From positions 603,453 through 667,452 of the forward strand of contig SCKX01000001.1 of assembly GCA_004100325.1 (NCBI GenBank): 64,000 nucleotides of DNA, in the 5' to 3' direction. A program made the translations under genes and the position numbers. The stretch's first letter is position 1. Every line of letters begins with the position of its first letter. The notes below the pieces were generated by a model. The model was not told where the DNA came from and made no database searches. It worked only from the letters and a program-made list of their open reading frames with translations. Shown here in pieces: positions 39,737 through 49,717 of this stretch. The stretch is from Candidatus Microsaccharimonas sossegonensis (GTDB taxonomy: Bacteria; Patescibacteriota; Saccharimonadia; Saccharimonadales; Saccharimonadaceae).

Positions 39737-40231
39737 TTAGCGATAATTTTCAAAAGCGACTGGAAAGTCGAAATTATGTGTTTGTACAAGATGCATGACA
39801 TGTTGTAATTCGTCTTTACTGGCGCTGCTGACGCGGACAATATCGCCCTGTATCAATCCTTTTGTTTTTGGTGCTTTCTCACGGATAAGAGCAGTAATTT
39901 GCTTTGCATTATCTTGCGTAAGACCAGCGATAAATAAAATTTCTTTTGTAGTTTTTAGATTAGCAGTGACGATTTCTTTTGTCAGATCGAGTGATTTGCT
40001 TGACTGGTTACGAGCGGCGAGCTTCTTTCGCACAATATCGAGAATAGTTTCGATTTGCCAGTCCCCTGCAGCAGTGATTTTGAAACCCACCTTATCACCA
40101 ATCCATTCAATAGCTGCCGGCGTACCCTTGAAATCAAATCGATTATTAATTTCTTTCTCGGTTTGAACGAAAACGTTATTCATTTCTGCTTTGTCGTAGG
40201 TAGAAACAATATCAAAACTAAATGTCGGCAT
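39737..40231 (-). CDS. YajQ-family nucleotide-binding protein
   Basis: MPTFSFDIVSTYDKAEMNNVFVQTEKEINNRFDFKG. Confidence 0.92.
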   Translation of the reverse strand: MPTFSFDIVSTYDKAEMNNVFVQTEKEINNRFDFKGTPAAIEWIGDKVGFKITAAGDWQIETILDIVRKKLAARNQSSKSLDLTKEIVTANLKTTKEILFIAGLTQDNAKQITALIREKAPKTKGLIQGDIVRVSSASKDELQHVMHLVQTHNFDFPVAFENYR

Positions 40232-40289
40232 ACTTATAGTATAACAGATTGAAGCAAAGCCCAGATTATGCTAAAATCATCGGAGTGCT

Positions 40290-40365
40290 GCCGCGATAGC
40301 TCAGTTGGTAGAGCGCATCCATGGTAAGGATGAGGTCTCGGGTTCAAATCCCGATCGCGGCTCCA
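40290..40365 (+). tRNA. tRNA-Thr (GGT)
   Basis: GCCGCGATAGCTCAGTTGGTAGAGCGCATCCATGGTAAGGATG...CGCGGCTCCA cloverleaf. Confidence 0.92.
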
Positions 40366-40431
40366 TGTAGCTTGATAACTTTATTCATTTCAGATAGAAT
40401 AATTTGGTATTACCTTATCTACAAGGAGTCT

Positions 40432-40508
40432 GCCGCCTTAGCTCAGTTGGTTAGAGCGGCTGTTTTGTAAACAGTAGGTCCACGGTTCGAATCCGTGAGG
40501 CGGCTCCA
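40432..40508 (+). tRNA. tRNA-Thr (TGT)
   Basis: GCCGCCTTAGCTCAGTTGGTTAGAGCGGCTGTTTTGTAAACAGT...GGCGGCTCCA. Confidence 0.92.
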
Positions 40509-40548
40509 CGATACAGCTACAGTAATTTATCTTTGGTGAATGACATAT

Positions 40549-40633
40549 GCCGGAATCGCGTAGTGGCAATCGCACGAGACTGTAAATCTTGCGCCGTAAG
40601 GCTTCGTAGGTTCGAGTCCTACTTCCGGCACCA
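40549..40633 (+). tRNA. tRNA-Tyr (GTA)
   Basis: Class II tRNA with long variable arm; GAGACTGTAAATCTTG anticodon arm; CCA encoded. Confidence 0.9.
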
Positions 40634-40635
40634 TA

Positions 40636-40668
40636 AAATAACTTGTCCTTACCGACAAGTTATTTTTA
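40636..40668 (+). terminator. terminator after tRNA cluster
   Basis: ATAACTTGTC-cttacc-GACAAGTTATTTTT. Confidence 0.75.
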
Positions 40669-40682
40669 TGTTCATTCTATTT

Positions 40683-41123
40683 TTATGACTCGTGATGAAC
40701 TGGTTTGTGATGGTTGTGGTATTCTCGCTCATAGTCACTGCTCTGGGTGAGATTTATTATCGCAAACACAAGAAGAATGAAATTATAAAACACACCAATG
40801 ACTAGGTTGATAATGATTAACATTTTTGCTAACCGAGGATTCGGTTGCCGCATAAGATAATACCCTGCCACAATTAAATAGATGTGTGGTAAAAACCAAA
40901 AGACAAGCATCAAAACGGCGACGAACAACAATCCGAGCGGACTATTAGTCGCATTGTACGACCCATCTGAAATCGTTCCGAGAGACATCACAAAAAGCAA
41001 AAAGATTCCAAATAGAATACCCAAAGCACCAAAAATAATTGAAACAAGTCCATGTGTCTTTAAGGTGTTATTTGCTCGTTCAAATAAAAGTTTTTCGTAA
41101 TGTTCTGCACTGTACTGAACCAT
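40683..41123 (-). CDS. hypothetical membrane protein (4 TM)
   Basis: Hydrophobic helices; ORF. Confidence 0.6.
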   Translation of the reverse strand: MVQYSAEHYEKLLFERANNTLKTHGLVSIIFGALGILFGIFLLFVMSLGTISDGSYNATNSPLGLLFVAVLMLVFWFLPHIYLIVAGYYLMRQPNPRLAKMLIIINLVIGVFYNFILLVFAIINLTQSSDYEREYHNHHKPVHHES

Positions 41124-41132
41124 GTGACCCTC

Positions 41133-41786
41133 CTACATAACCACGCGACGTGGCTGTTTTACTTGTTTTGATTGCCCTGACGGAATAATCATTTTTTCCG
41201 CTCGCTCACGAAGGTCGAGCGCAAGTAATGATTCACCGACTCGTTCATATGCATCAGCTAATATCGTCAGTGTCTGAGGAATTGGGTCGAGTTCAATCGC
41301 ACGTTCGAGCGAGTCAATCATTTTACGATCATTCCCAAGCTTTTCCTGTACTTTTGCGTATGCAATATGCCGCGACGACAGGTCGCTATCCATTGCCAGT
41401 GCTTGTTCGAATGCGAGTGCTGCTTTTTCGTAGCTTTTTGTTTCATAATAAATAAGACCGACGTTATGGAGGCTACTTGCACTCGGCTCTAGTGATTGGG
41501 CAATTTCAAAACATTCAATCGATTCTTTGTATGCTTGTTGCTTGGCATAAAGAATACCAAGTCGGTTATAGGCGCTGGCGTTACGCTCGTCAACTCGAAG
41601 GATGGTTAATAAAGCTTTTTCGGCGCGAAGGTATTTTCGATCCTGCAAAGATGTCTGAGCGATAGACCACAACTGATTTAGTTTGTCGGAAAGTTTAGAT
41701 GGCAGATCACTGGCGACTTCATTAATTGTTTGTCGCTGCCAGAGAACCCAAGCGCCAATTATGGCAATGACAATGAGGCCTAACAT
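41133..41786 (-). CDS. TPR-repeat protein with N-terminal TM
   Basis: Repeated A-x-x-x-L-G-x-x-Y motifs (YNRLGILYAKQQAYKESIECFEIAQSLEP; LHNVGLIYYETKSYEKAALAFEQAL). Confidence 0.8.
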   Translation of the reverse strand: MLGLIVIAIIGAWVLWQRQTINEVASDLPSKLSDKLNQLWSIAQTSLQDRKYLRAEKALLTILRVDERNASAYNRLGILYAKQQAYKESIECFEIAQSLEPSASSLHNVGLIYYETKSYEKAALAFEQALAMDSDLSSRHIAYAKVQEKLGNDRKMIDSLERAIELDPIPQTLTILADAYERVGESLLALDLRERAEKMIIPSGQSKQVKQPRRVVM

Positions 41787-41795
41787 GTATATTTA

Positions 41796-42626
41796 TTATA
41801 GCACAGCAGCTGCAAGTTGTAATCTGATGTTGCCATTTGCCTCAATACGCTCATGGGCTTTTAAAAGTGCAGCGATCATCAGAACATGATCGGCGCTATG
41901 ATTTGTTTTTAATGCCCCTTGTACTAACTTCATCGCATCGACAAGTAACAGCAGGCTTTTAGCTCGATCATCTTTATATAGTAAGGCTAGTTTCAGACGG
42001 TCATATAAACTGCCTTGTATAAAGGTTCGTGCATCACGAATCATCTGGGCACGCTGCTCGAATATAGTAGCATTTCTTGCCAGCAGCGTTAATTGTGCAG
42101 GCAGGCCACTAGCGATAAATAGTAGTTGTGAACGCTTGACTTTATCGTGTATTTTTAGTGAATCTAGAAGCTTTTCTGATTGTTCTAATGTGATTGGATG
42201 AATTTCTATGATCTGCACGCGTGACTGTATGGTCGGCAGGAGCTTTGATACATTATGGGTTAATAATATGAAGTGTTTATTTTTCCCTGGCTCCTCAAGC
42301 AACTTTAAAAAAGCATTTTGTGCCTGAAAACCCATTCGCTCCGCATAATCAATGACGATTAAACGCGTTCCCGTCTCGATTGTTTTTGTCATCATATATA
42401 ACCGCCGAATGATGTCAATGGTGATCACGCCATTTTCGGTATCGATACTCTCGTTTTTTTCTGGCAAGACGTAGATCGGTTGCGTCAGTAATGCATGAGC
42501 GACATATGAAATGGCAGCTGAAAGTCCGACCCCTTCGGGACCCGTAAATACCAGTGATTGAGGGAGATCGTGAACAAGCATATCAAGCTTTTTTTGTGTA
42601 TTCGGTTGTATATATAGACGTGTCAT
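41796..42626 (-). CDS. holB: DNA polymerase III delta'-like subunit
   Basis: LVFTGPEGVGLSAAI; AERMGFQAQNAFLKLLEEPGKNKHFILLTHNVSKLLPTIQSRVQ. Confidence 0.8.
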   Translation of the reverse strand: MTRLYIQPNTQKKLDMLVHDLPQSLVFTGPEGVGLSAAISYVAHALLTQPIYVLPEKNESIDTENGVITIDIIRRLYMMTKTIETGTRLIVIDYAERMGFQAQNAFLKLLEEPGKNKHFILLTHNVSKLLPTIQSRVQIIEIHPITLEQSEKLLDSLKIHDKVKRSQLLFIASGLPAQLTLLARNATIFEQRAQMIRDARTFIQGSLYDRLKLALLYKDDRAKSLLLLVDAMKLVQGALKTNHSADHVLMIAALLKAHERIEANGNIRLQLAAAVL

Positions 42627-43807
42627 AGCACCGTCTTTTGCACGTAATGTGGAAATTTATTAAAAAATTCTATTGGTAACGGAGCGACAAAGAACTCATG
42701 TCTTGCTGGAGGAATGAAGATTTCAAGCGTGTGTGCATGCAAAAACATCCGATCAGTTTTTATGTTACCATATATTCTATCACCGAGGATTGGCGTGTGT
42801 AGATACTGCATATGAACGCGAAGTTGATGGGTGCGACCCGTTTTTGGCCATAATTTGACTAAAGCTTCGTTCTCTTTTGTTGCAAGTAATTCATAGATAG
42901 TGACGGCACTTTTACCACTGGGATCAACCCGAAAAGTGCTTGGTGCCGAAGGATTCCGTCCAATCGGTAAATCAATCATTGCTGTCAGAACCTCTGGAAC
43001 GCCTTCAGTGACTGCTATATATTCCTTCTTGACTTGACGAGCAGCGAATTGTTTTTTCAACATATCCGCCGCTTCATCATGACGAGCTCCTATAATAACC
43101 CCACTAGTGTCACGATCAAGTCGGTGTACAATGCCAGGGCGGCTAGTTTCAAGACCAAAAGTCGTATAACGACGGAAAAAATCTGCCACGGTAAATTCAT
43201 CATTCATCACACCCTTAGAGTGCGTCAACATACCAGACGGTTTATTAATAACAATGACATTATCATCAATATAGACAATCGGCAGGTCTTGTTCACTAAA
43301 GTCGCTATATTCAGGTGGAATCATTGCGATATCATCCGTCTCAAGCACCTCCTGCTTCGGACGTGTGACGACGACACCATCAACTTTAACGTGTCCGGCT
43401 TTGATATATTTTTGCAGCGTACTTCGAGATAGTTTTGGATAACGAATCGCCAGTTCATGATCAAGTCGGCGTTTCGGGGTGGTAACTTTAAAGACATAGG
43501 CGTCTTTACCTTTAAATGGCATGCCGTATGTCGTATGTGACGTATCAAGCGGGTTCTTGACGACATGTCCAACGACTTCAGAGTCGATCGTTTGGATTTG
43601 TTCAAGGATGTAGCTTTTATCATCATCGGCGTGACCATCAATTAACACATAATATCGTGTTTTTTCAAAAACACACGTGATGAGTTTCACTCCTTGACGA
43701 ATCATCACTTCTTTCGATTGCATTATCTCGGCTGTTGAAGTGAGTTCACCAGCAATTTCAAATTGTCGCAAAATGACGCGGATATCTCGAGTAAGTGTTT
43801 TTGACAT
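42623..43807 (-). CDS. RluA/RluD-family pseudouridine synthase with extra N-terminal domain
   Basis: S4-like KLSRSTLQKYIKAGHVKVDG; INKPSGMLTH; GIVHRLDRDTSGV. Confidence 0.88.
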   Translation of the reverse strand: MSKTLTRDIRVILRQFEIAGELTSTAEIMQSKEVMIRQGVKLITCVFEKTRYYVLIDGHADDDKSYILEQIQTIDSEVVGHVVKNPLDTSHTTYGMPFKGKDAYVFKVTTPKRRLDHELAIRYPKLSRSTLQKYIKAGHVKVDGVVVTRPKQEVLETDDIAMIPPEYSDFSEQDLPIVYIDDNVIVINKPSGMLTHSKGVMNDEFTVADFFRRYTTFGLETSRPGIVHRLDRDTSGVIIGARHDEAADMLKKQFAARQVKKEYIAVTEGVPEVLTAMIDLPIGRNPSAPSTFRVDPSGKSAVTIYELLATKENEALVKLWPKTGRTHQLRVHMQYLHTPILGDRIYGNIKTDRMFLHAHTLEIFIPPARHEFFVAPLPIEFFNKFPHYVQKTVL

Positions 43808-43808
43808 C

Positions 43809-44846
43809 TTACTGTCCCGGACGCAGTCCGACGGCTTGTTGCGCACGCAGCAAGGTTGCCTGTGCCACGACTGATAATTTTTTCTCTGATGCCTGTAGTT
43901 TTTTCAAGACCGCGTCTTCGTCAACCTCATGAAGCTTTTTCTGAAAATCTGTCAAGAACCGTCGCGTTTCTTCCGCAACGACTGCTTTAAAGTCACCATA
44001 ACGTGTTTGTCCCTCAAATTCTGCGACAACTGAACTGAGTGGGCGACCTTGCAGCAACGCGAGTATTTCAAGTAAGTTACTGACGCCCGGTTGCTTCTTG
44101 CGGTCAAACCGAACATAGGCTTCTTTATCTGTTACGGCGCTCATCACTTTTCGTGCCGCTGCCTCAGGCGTATCACTTAAGAATATAACCCCTTTTCCCG
44201 ATTCATCACTTTTGCTCATTTTTTTTGTCGGATCTTGGAGGTCTTTAATACGAAGCCCCTGTTCTTTACCGAAAAATTCGTGTTGTTCTTTGACTGATTT
44301 TGGAAGGATAAAAATGTCACCAAAATTTTTATTAAACCGCTCACCGATATCACGAGTAAATTCAAGGTGTTGTGACTGGTCATCACCCACTGGCACATAC
44401 GTAGGACTATACAACAGGATATCAGCGGCCATTAGGACTGGGTAGTTAAAAAGCCCGACACTTACTCGTTCGTCACCAATCGTGCCCGATTTGTCCTTAT
44501 ACTGAGTCATGCGGCTCATTTCACCCATACCCGTAAAACAGTCGAGGATCCATGTAAGTTCACTGTGTGCAGGGATGTAGCTTTGACGGTACACATGAAT
44601 GTCAGGGTTATTCAGTGGTAACCCTGCCGCGACGAATTGTTTGGCAGTCAATAAAATCTGTTTGTAAATCGCACTATGATCGACTGTCGTCGTGATGCTA
44701 TGCAGATCAGGAATAAACATGTTAATCTGATAGTCTTTTGAACGTGTGTGTGCCATATCAATAATAGGTAGAATAGCACCAAAATAATTTCCGATCGTCA
44801 GATTGTTATTCGCACGTAGTCCGGTCAAAATAATTGGTTTTGCCAT
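43809..44846 (-). CDS. trpS: tryptophanyl-tRNA synthetase
   Basis: GLRANNNLTIGNYFGA; PVGDDQSQHLEFTRDIGERFN; KKMSKSD. Confidence 0.95.
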   Translation of the reverse strand: MAKPIILTGLRANNNLTIGNYFGAILPIIDMAHTRSKDYQINMFIPDLHSITTTVDHSAIYKQILLTAKQFVAAGLPLNNPDIHVYRQSYIPAHSELTWILDCFTGMGEMSRMTQYKDKSGTIGDERVSVGLFNYPVLMAADILLYSPTYVPVGDDQSQHLEFTRDIGERFNKNFGDIFILPKSVKEQHEFFGKEQGLRIKDLQDPTKKMSKSDESGKGVIFLSDTPEAAARKVMSAVTDKEAYVRFDRKKQPGVSNLLEILALLQGRPLSSVVAEFEGQTRYGDFKAVVAEETRRFLTDFQKKLHEVDEDAVLKKLQASEKKLSVVAQATLLRAQQAVGLRPGQ

Positions 44847-44898
44847 TTGTTTTATTATAGCCCACTTTACAATTATCAGCACTGTTATAGATAAAAAA

Positions 44899-44920
44899 GA
44901 CCCCATCGATGCGTGGGGTC
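44899..44920. terminator. terminator-like hairpin
   Basis: GACCCC-atcgatgcgt-GGGGTC flanked by A/T runs. Confidence 0.7.
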
Positions 44921-44939
44921 CTTTTTTGTTTAGTGGTAA

Positions 44940-45350
44940 TTATCGCTTTGAGAATTGTTCACGTTTACGGGCCGAACGTAGACCATATTTTTTACGTTCT
45001 TTTTCACGAGAGTCGCGTTTTAAGAACTCGGCTTTTTTAAGAGCGGAACGAAGATCAGAATGAGCGGTCGTAAGTGCTTTTGCAATCGCTAACTTGATAG
45101 CGTCTACTTGACCTGCACTACCGCCACCAGCAACACGAATGGTGATGTCATAGTTTTTTTGCTTGCCAACAAGCGCAAGTGGGTCAGTAATTTCAGCAAG
45201 AAGCGATTTGTTGCCTGAAAGGTACTCTTTGGCTGGCTTATTGTTGATGGTCATTGTTCCCGTCCCATCATAGAGTCGTGCGCGTGCTGTTGCCGCCTTT
45301 CGTCGGCCAAGTCCGTAGAAATATGTTTCTGATGTAGAGTTAGTGGCCAT
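44940..45350 (-). CDS. rpsI: 30S ribosomal protein uS9
   Basis: YFYGLGRRKAATARARLYDGTGTMTIN; C-terminal KKYGLRSARKREQFSKR. Confidence 0.96.
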   Translation of the reverse strand: MATNSTSETYFYGLGRRKAATARARLYDGTGTMTINNKPAKEYLSGNKSLLAEITDPLALVGKQKNYDITIRVAGGGSAGQVDAIKLAIAKALTTAHSDLRSALKKAEFLKRDSREKERKKYGLRSARKREQFSKR

Positions 45351-45790
45351 TATTTTACCTCAACTTTCGTAGGTGTTTGTGCAGTATGGGAGTGCGTCTC
45401 ACCAGCAAACACGCGCAGGCGCGCCATACGGTCAGCTGATAGCTTGTTCTTTGGAATCATTCCCTTGACTGCTTCTTCAATGATTCGCTCAGGGTACTTT
45501 AAGCGTACCTCTTTAAGCGTTGCTTCTGTGATACCACCAGGAAAACCACTGTGTCGGTAGTACCGTTTGCCAGTTTCTTTGTCACCGGTCACAATCAGTG
45601 CCTGCGCATTGATGACTACCACATAATCACCATTATCGATGTGTGGGGTGTAGGTAACTTTTGATTTACCGATCAAAAGGCGTGCAATGACGGTTGCGAT
45701 ACGACCAAGTGGCGCCTCAGAAGCATCAATAAGAAACCACCTACGATCAATGTCGACTGATTTTTGATTAAATGTTTTAGCGTTTACCAT
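45350..45790 (-). CDS. rplM: 50S ribosomal protein uL13
   Basis: RRWFLIDASEAPLGRIATVIARLLIGKSK; YRHSGFPGG. Confidence 0.96.
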   Translation of the reverse strand: MVNAKTFNQKSVDIDRRWFLIDASEAPLGRIATVIARLLIGKSKVTYTPHIDNGDYVVVINAQALIVTGDKETGKRYYRHSGFPGGITEATLKEVRLKYPERIIEEAVKGMIPKNKLSADRMARLRVFAGETHSHTAQTPTKVEVK

Positions 45791-46182
45791 TATGCAGGCT
45801 CCTTTAATGCTGGGGCATCCTTGATCTCGTCAACGAAAGCGATGGTAGCCATTTGAGCACCATCTCCCACGCGCAGACGAGTTCGCTCAACACGGACATG
45901 ACCACTGTTGCGTGCAGTCAGTTGAGGCGCAATCACGTCTACCAGACGGAATGCAGCAACTTGAGTCGAAAGTCCAGCAATCACCCGGCGACGGTTCGCC
46001 AGATCACCTTTTTTAGCTTTGGTGACAAGCTTTTCTATGTAGCGGACCAATTCTTTGGCTTTCGGAAGCGTCGTTTCGATTTTGCCGTGTTCAACCAGAC
46101 TTGTGGCAAGTCCCTTCAGCAAAGCGCGTCGTTGATCGCGTTCTCGTCCAAGTTTACGTCCTTTGTATCCGTGTCGGTGCAT
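45790..46182 (-). CDS. rplQ: 50S ribosomal protein bL17
   Basis: MHRHGYKGRKLGRERDQRRALLKGLATSLVEHGKIETT. Confidence 0.96.
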   Translation of the reverse strand: MHRHGYKGRKLGRERDQRRALLKGLATSLVEHGKIETTLPKAKELVRYIEKLVTKAKKGDLANRRRVIAGLSTQVAAFRLVDVIAPQLTARNSGHVRVERTRLRVGDGAQMATIAFVDEIKDAPALKEPA

Positions 46183-46194
46183 GTCTAAATTTCC

Positions 46195-47118
46195 CTATAT
46201 TTCCAATTCGGCCAATTTATCTTTAACTTCATCAAGCGCTTTGCTACCAAAGCCTTTTAACTCACGAAGGTCTTGTTCCGATAACGTCACGAGGTCACGA
46301 ACAGTGCGAATTTCGTTGTTAACCAGTGCGTTGGCAGTACGGGCGCTGAGGTTTAATTCTTCGATTGGCGTGTTAAGCTCATTTGATTCTTCTTCAGTAT
46401 CCCGACCAAGGGCAGGGGCAGCCTCAACCGTCGTTGAACCAGCCAGCGCCGTGTATTGGTTGACAAGAATAGCGGCAGCTTCTTCGAATGCTTCTCGTGG
46501 GCTGAGTGAACCGTCCGTTTCAACGTTTAGCTGGAGTTTGTCAAGGTTCGTCTCTTGACCTACACGAGTACTTTCAACTTTGTAGCGAACACGAAGGACT
46601 GGGCTATACACCGCATCAAGGGCAATCATGTCGCTATGTAGGCGGTTCACACTTGATTCTTCGATTGTTTCGTAGCCACGACCAGATTCAACGACGAAAT
46701 CCATAATAATCGACTTTTTTGGGTCGTCAATAGTTGCGATCACTTGGTCTTTGTTGATAATTTCTACGTCACTGGTAGTTTTAATGTCACCGGCAGTGAT
46801 AGTACCGGATCCTTTTTTTTCGAGACGCAGTTCAACGGTCTCATCAGTAGAAACTTTGAGCTTGACGTTCTTGAGGTTTAGCATGATATCAACAACATCT
46901 TCTTTAATACCTGGCACAGTTGTAAATTCGTGGCTGGTACCTTCAATACGAAAAGCGACAATAGCGCCACCTTTAATGCTTGAAAGCAGTACGCGTCGAA
47001 GACTGTTTCCGAGGGTGTTGCCATAACCGGCTTGCAGAGGTTCAATAACGAACGATGCACTTGTAGCGCTGTGTTCATCGACACTTGCAAGTGCTGGATT
47101 GTGAATGACTTTTGACAT
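46195..47118 (-). CDS. rpoA: RNA polymerase alpha subunit
   Basis: FVIEPLQAGYGNTLGNSLRRVLLSSIKG; C-terminal PIEELNLSARTANALVNNEIRTVRDL. Confidence 0.97.
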   Translation of the reverse strand: MSKVIHNPALASVDEHSATSASFVIEPLQAGYGNTLGNSLRRVLLSSIKGGAIVAFRIEGTSHEFTTVPGIKEDVVDIMLNLKNVKLKVSTDETVELRLEKKGSGTITAGDIKTTSDVEIINKDQVIATIDDPKKSIIMDFVVESGRGYETIEESSVNRLHSDMIALDAVYSPVLRVRYKVESTRVGQETNLDKLQLNVETDGSLSPREAFEEAAAILVNQYTALAGSTTVEAAPALGRDTEEESNELNTPIEELNLSARTANALVNNEIRTVRDLVTLSEQDLRELKGFGSKALDEVKDKLAELEI

Positions 47119-47152
47119 ATGGTAGTTTCCTTTACTCTTTAGAATTTAGTCA

Positions 47153-47770
47153 TTAACGTGAGTAATACTCAACGATTAACTGTTCGTTAATATCTGGCTC
47201 TGCTTCGGCTCGGGTTGGTACACCTGTGACAGTGATCGTCATCTTCTTTGCATCACTCTTGACCCAACTTAAGGCAGTTTGGCTGGAGTTCTTGACAATA
47301 TCATCAAGGACCGTAAAGTAGCCTGATTTTGCACTTTTTGGACGAACGACAATTTCGTCACCGGCTTTTACACGAATTGATGGAATATCAACTCGACGAC
47401 CGTTTAACACAAAGTGTCCGTGGCCAACAAGTTGACGTGCCGCGCGACGACTGGTTGCAAAACCAGCGCGGTAGACAACGTTATCAAGCCGTTGTTCTAA
47501 AAGTTGCAGTAAGTTTTCACCTGCTAGCCCGTCACGACGAGACGCTTCGTTCATAAGCTTTGCGAATTGCTTTTCAAGCAGACCGTACAAACGACGAACT
47601 TTTTGTTTTTCACGGAGTTGTGTCAAGTAGAGACTAGATTTGCCTTGGCGTCCGTTAGCGTGTTGGCCTGGTATACCAGTTTTTTTTGCCATCACTTTAT
47701 GTGCTTTAGGGTGCAGGGCATAGCCTTCGCGACGAGATTGTTTGACAATTGAAGAAGTATCTCTTGCCAT
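47153..47770 (-). CDS. rpsD: 30S ribosomal protein uS4
   Basis: LLQLLEQRLDNVVYRAGFATSRRAARQLVGHGHFVLNGRRVDIPS. Confidence 0.96.
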   Translation of the reverse strand: MARDTSSIVKQSRREGYALHPKAHKVMAKKTGIPGQHANGRQGKSSLYLTQLREKQKVRRLYGLLEKQFAKLMNEASRRDGLAGENLLQLLEQRLDNVVYRAGFATSRRAARQLVGHGHFVLNGRRVDIPSIRVKAGDEIVVRPKSAKSGYFTVLDDIVKNSSQTALSWVKSDAKKMTITVTGVPTRAEAEPDINEQLIVEYYSR

Positions 47771-47771
47771 G

Positions 47772-48161
47772 TTAACCCCTTCGTGCCTTTCGAGGACGAA
47801 CGCCACCGTGTGGAACGCCAGTTACCTCTTTAATACTATCGATACTGATGTCAAATGCACCGAGTGCACGGATACCCGCGTCTCGACCCATACCAACTCC
47901 TTTTACAAACACATCAACGGAGTTCACGCCGTATTGAGACTTGACAGATTCGGCTGCTTTCTCGGCCGCAACTTGGGCGGCATAGGCGGTTCCCTTTTTG
48001 CTGCCACGAAACCCTGTCGCGCCGGCACTGCTTTGTGTCAGGACATTACCTTTTTTATCGGTGAAGCTAATAATTGTGTTGTTAAACGTCGCTTGAATGT
48101 GCAACTGACCAGCTGGAACTGATCGTTTTTGTTTTTTCTTGGTTGAAGTTGAATCTGCCAT
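47772..48161 (-). CDS. rpsK: 30S ribosomal protein uS11
   Basis: GQLHIQATFNNTIISFTDKKGNVLTQSSAGATGFRGSKKGTAYAAQ. Confidence 0.96.
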   Translation of the reverse strand: MADSTSTKKKQKRSVPAGQLHIQATFNNTIISFTDKKGNVLTQSSAGATGFRGSKKGTAYAAQVAAEKAAESVKSQYGVNSVDVFVKGVGMGRDAGIRALGAFDISIDSIKEVTGVPHGGVRPRKARRG

Positions 48162-48184
48162 GATAAATAAATCTGTTCCTTTCT

Positions 48185-48571
48185 TTAGGTCTTCGTTGCT
48201 GACTTTGGTTGTGCACCACCAACGGCAATTGCGCGTCCCTTGCGTGTTCGTGCATTGGTTCGAGTACGTTGACCGTGAACCGGAAGACCCGATTTGTGAC
48301 GGAGACCACGGTAACTGTTAATGTCTTTGAGACGCTTAATATTATTTGTTACCAAGCGCTGTAGGTCACCTTCTACGGTGTAGTCACGATCGATCACATC
48401 ACGTAGTCGTTGTTCTTCAGCTTCGGTGAGATCTTTCACCCGAGTGGTCGGCTCAACATTCGCCGCCGCAAGGATGGCTGATGCGAAGTGTGGACCGATG
48501 CCGTAGATATACGTCAGCGCGACCTGCACTTGCTTTTCGTTTGGAATAACAATTCCAGCGATTCTAGCCAT
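48185..48571 (-). CDS. rpsM: 30S ribosomal protein uS13
   Basis: [52 protein letters not shown]. Confidence 0.96.
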   Translation of the reverse strand: MARIAGIVIPNEKQVQVALTYIYGIGPHFASAILAAANVEPTTRVKDLTEAEEQRLRDVIDRDYTVEGDLQRLVTNNIKRLKDINSYRGLRHKSGLPVHGQRTRTNARTRKGRAIAVGGAQPKSATKT

Positions 48572-48573
48572 GC

Positions 48574-48690
48574 TTAACCCTGCCTTTGCTTATTTTTAGG
48601 TTTCTTTTTGTTGATGACGCGAAGAACGCCTTTACGACGGACTATTTGGTCACCCGGACTGATTTTTTTTACGCTCGCACGAACTTTCAT
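48574..48690 (-). CDS. rpmJ: 50S ribosomal protein bL36 (below ORF-track size cutoff)
   Basis: Minus strand reads [38 protein letters not shown]. Confidence 0.85.
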   Translation of the reverse strand: MKVRASVKKISPGDQIVRRKGVLRVINKKKPKNKQRQG

Positions 48691-48737
48691 GAACGATTAA
48701 AACTCCAGTTCTTACATTTATCTTTACATCAATATGA

Positions 48738-48965
48738 CTACTGATCTTTATGGCGGTACGTGATTCTTCCCTTTGTGAGATCATAAGGGGTCATCTCGAC
48801 GTCCACCTGATCACCAGGCACCAAGCGAATATAGTTTTTACGCATTTTTCCGCTAATGTGCGCGATGATGCTTAGACCGTTCTCAAGTTCTATCTTAAAC
48901 TGTGTATTAGGCAGTGCTTCCACCACCTTACCTCGCATTTTAATGACTTCTTTTTGAGCGACCAT
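48738..48965 (-). CDS. infA: translation initiation factor IF-1
   Basis: [67 protein letters not shown]. Confidence 0.96.
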   Translation of the reverse strand: MVAQKEVIKMRGKVVEALPNTQFKIELENGLSIIAHISGKMRKNYIRLVPGDQVDVEMTPYDLTKGRITYRHKDQ

Positions 48966-49199
48966 AAGTTACAGTAGTGAATTATACACTATCACGTCGC
49001 GTACTTCAACCATTTACAAGAATATTACAGCGCGTTTTTGGCATGTAATTGTTATGTATGATTTTATTGTAACAAAACGGCATATATCGTCAATGTTTTT
49101 TTACTCATCCCTCAGTCGTTAAACTATTTTTTAACAATTTAGGGATGAGGACAGAGAAGGCGTGTTGCCCGCTGCGCCCTCACCAATTCGGTACACCGA

Positions 49200-49664
49200 T
49201 TACTGCATCTTTGTGACGAAGGTGCGGATCGAGTCCTTCTCGTGAATCGCCACAGACGCGCTCATGGCCCTACTCACCTCGACGATGTAGCCGGGCATGC
49301 GACGACTTAGACTGGTCGCATAGATCTCGTCAAACTTCGACGGATCATGTAGCGAGGCACGAAAATCCATGATCGATGTCGCCATGCGTTGACGCGATTC
49401 GATCTGCTTGCCGTTCGGTAAGTGGTTCGGATCATCCGTCCGCGCGAAGGTATCCTCGAATAAACGATTGTTAAAGTAGGCATGTCCTGTCGGTTCAGAC
49501 GCCACATTGCCATACTTTTTCATGTAACGCCGTCTGTACGCGACGAAACGACGCCAGGTGTTGCCAGCAAAGCGAAGCGCATTCGCTTTGATCTCCTGAT
49601 CTGTCGGTGGCATTCCCACATCTCTCCTCTGTCTTGGTTCGTTGTTCACCCGACTGGTGAACAA
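49200..49664 (-). CDS. hypothetical protein, unusually GC-rich for this context
   Basis: 154 aa ORF between infA and secY, basic N-terminal half, no known domain. Confidence 0.6.
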   Translation of the reverse strand: MFTSRVNNEPRQRRDVGMPPTDQEIKANALRFAGNTWRRFVAYRRRYMKKYGNVASEPTGHAYFNNRLFEDTFARTDDPNHLPNGKQIESRQRMATSIMDFRASLHDPSKFDEIYATSLSRRMPGYIVEVSRAMSASVAIHEKDSIRTFVTKMQ

Positions 49665-49717
49665 TCGAGTTACTAAAGCATATATGTTATACCACTTACA
49701 CAGATGCGAGTCAATTT

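Noticed and set aside
47742-48321. Plus-strand ORFs across rpsD/rpsK/rpsM
   Set aside because: Antisense to conserved ribosomal protein genes; no independent support.
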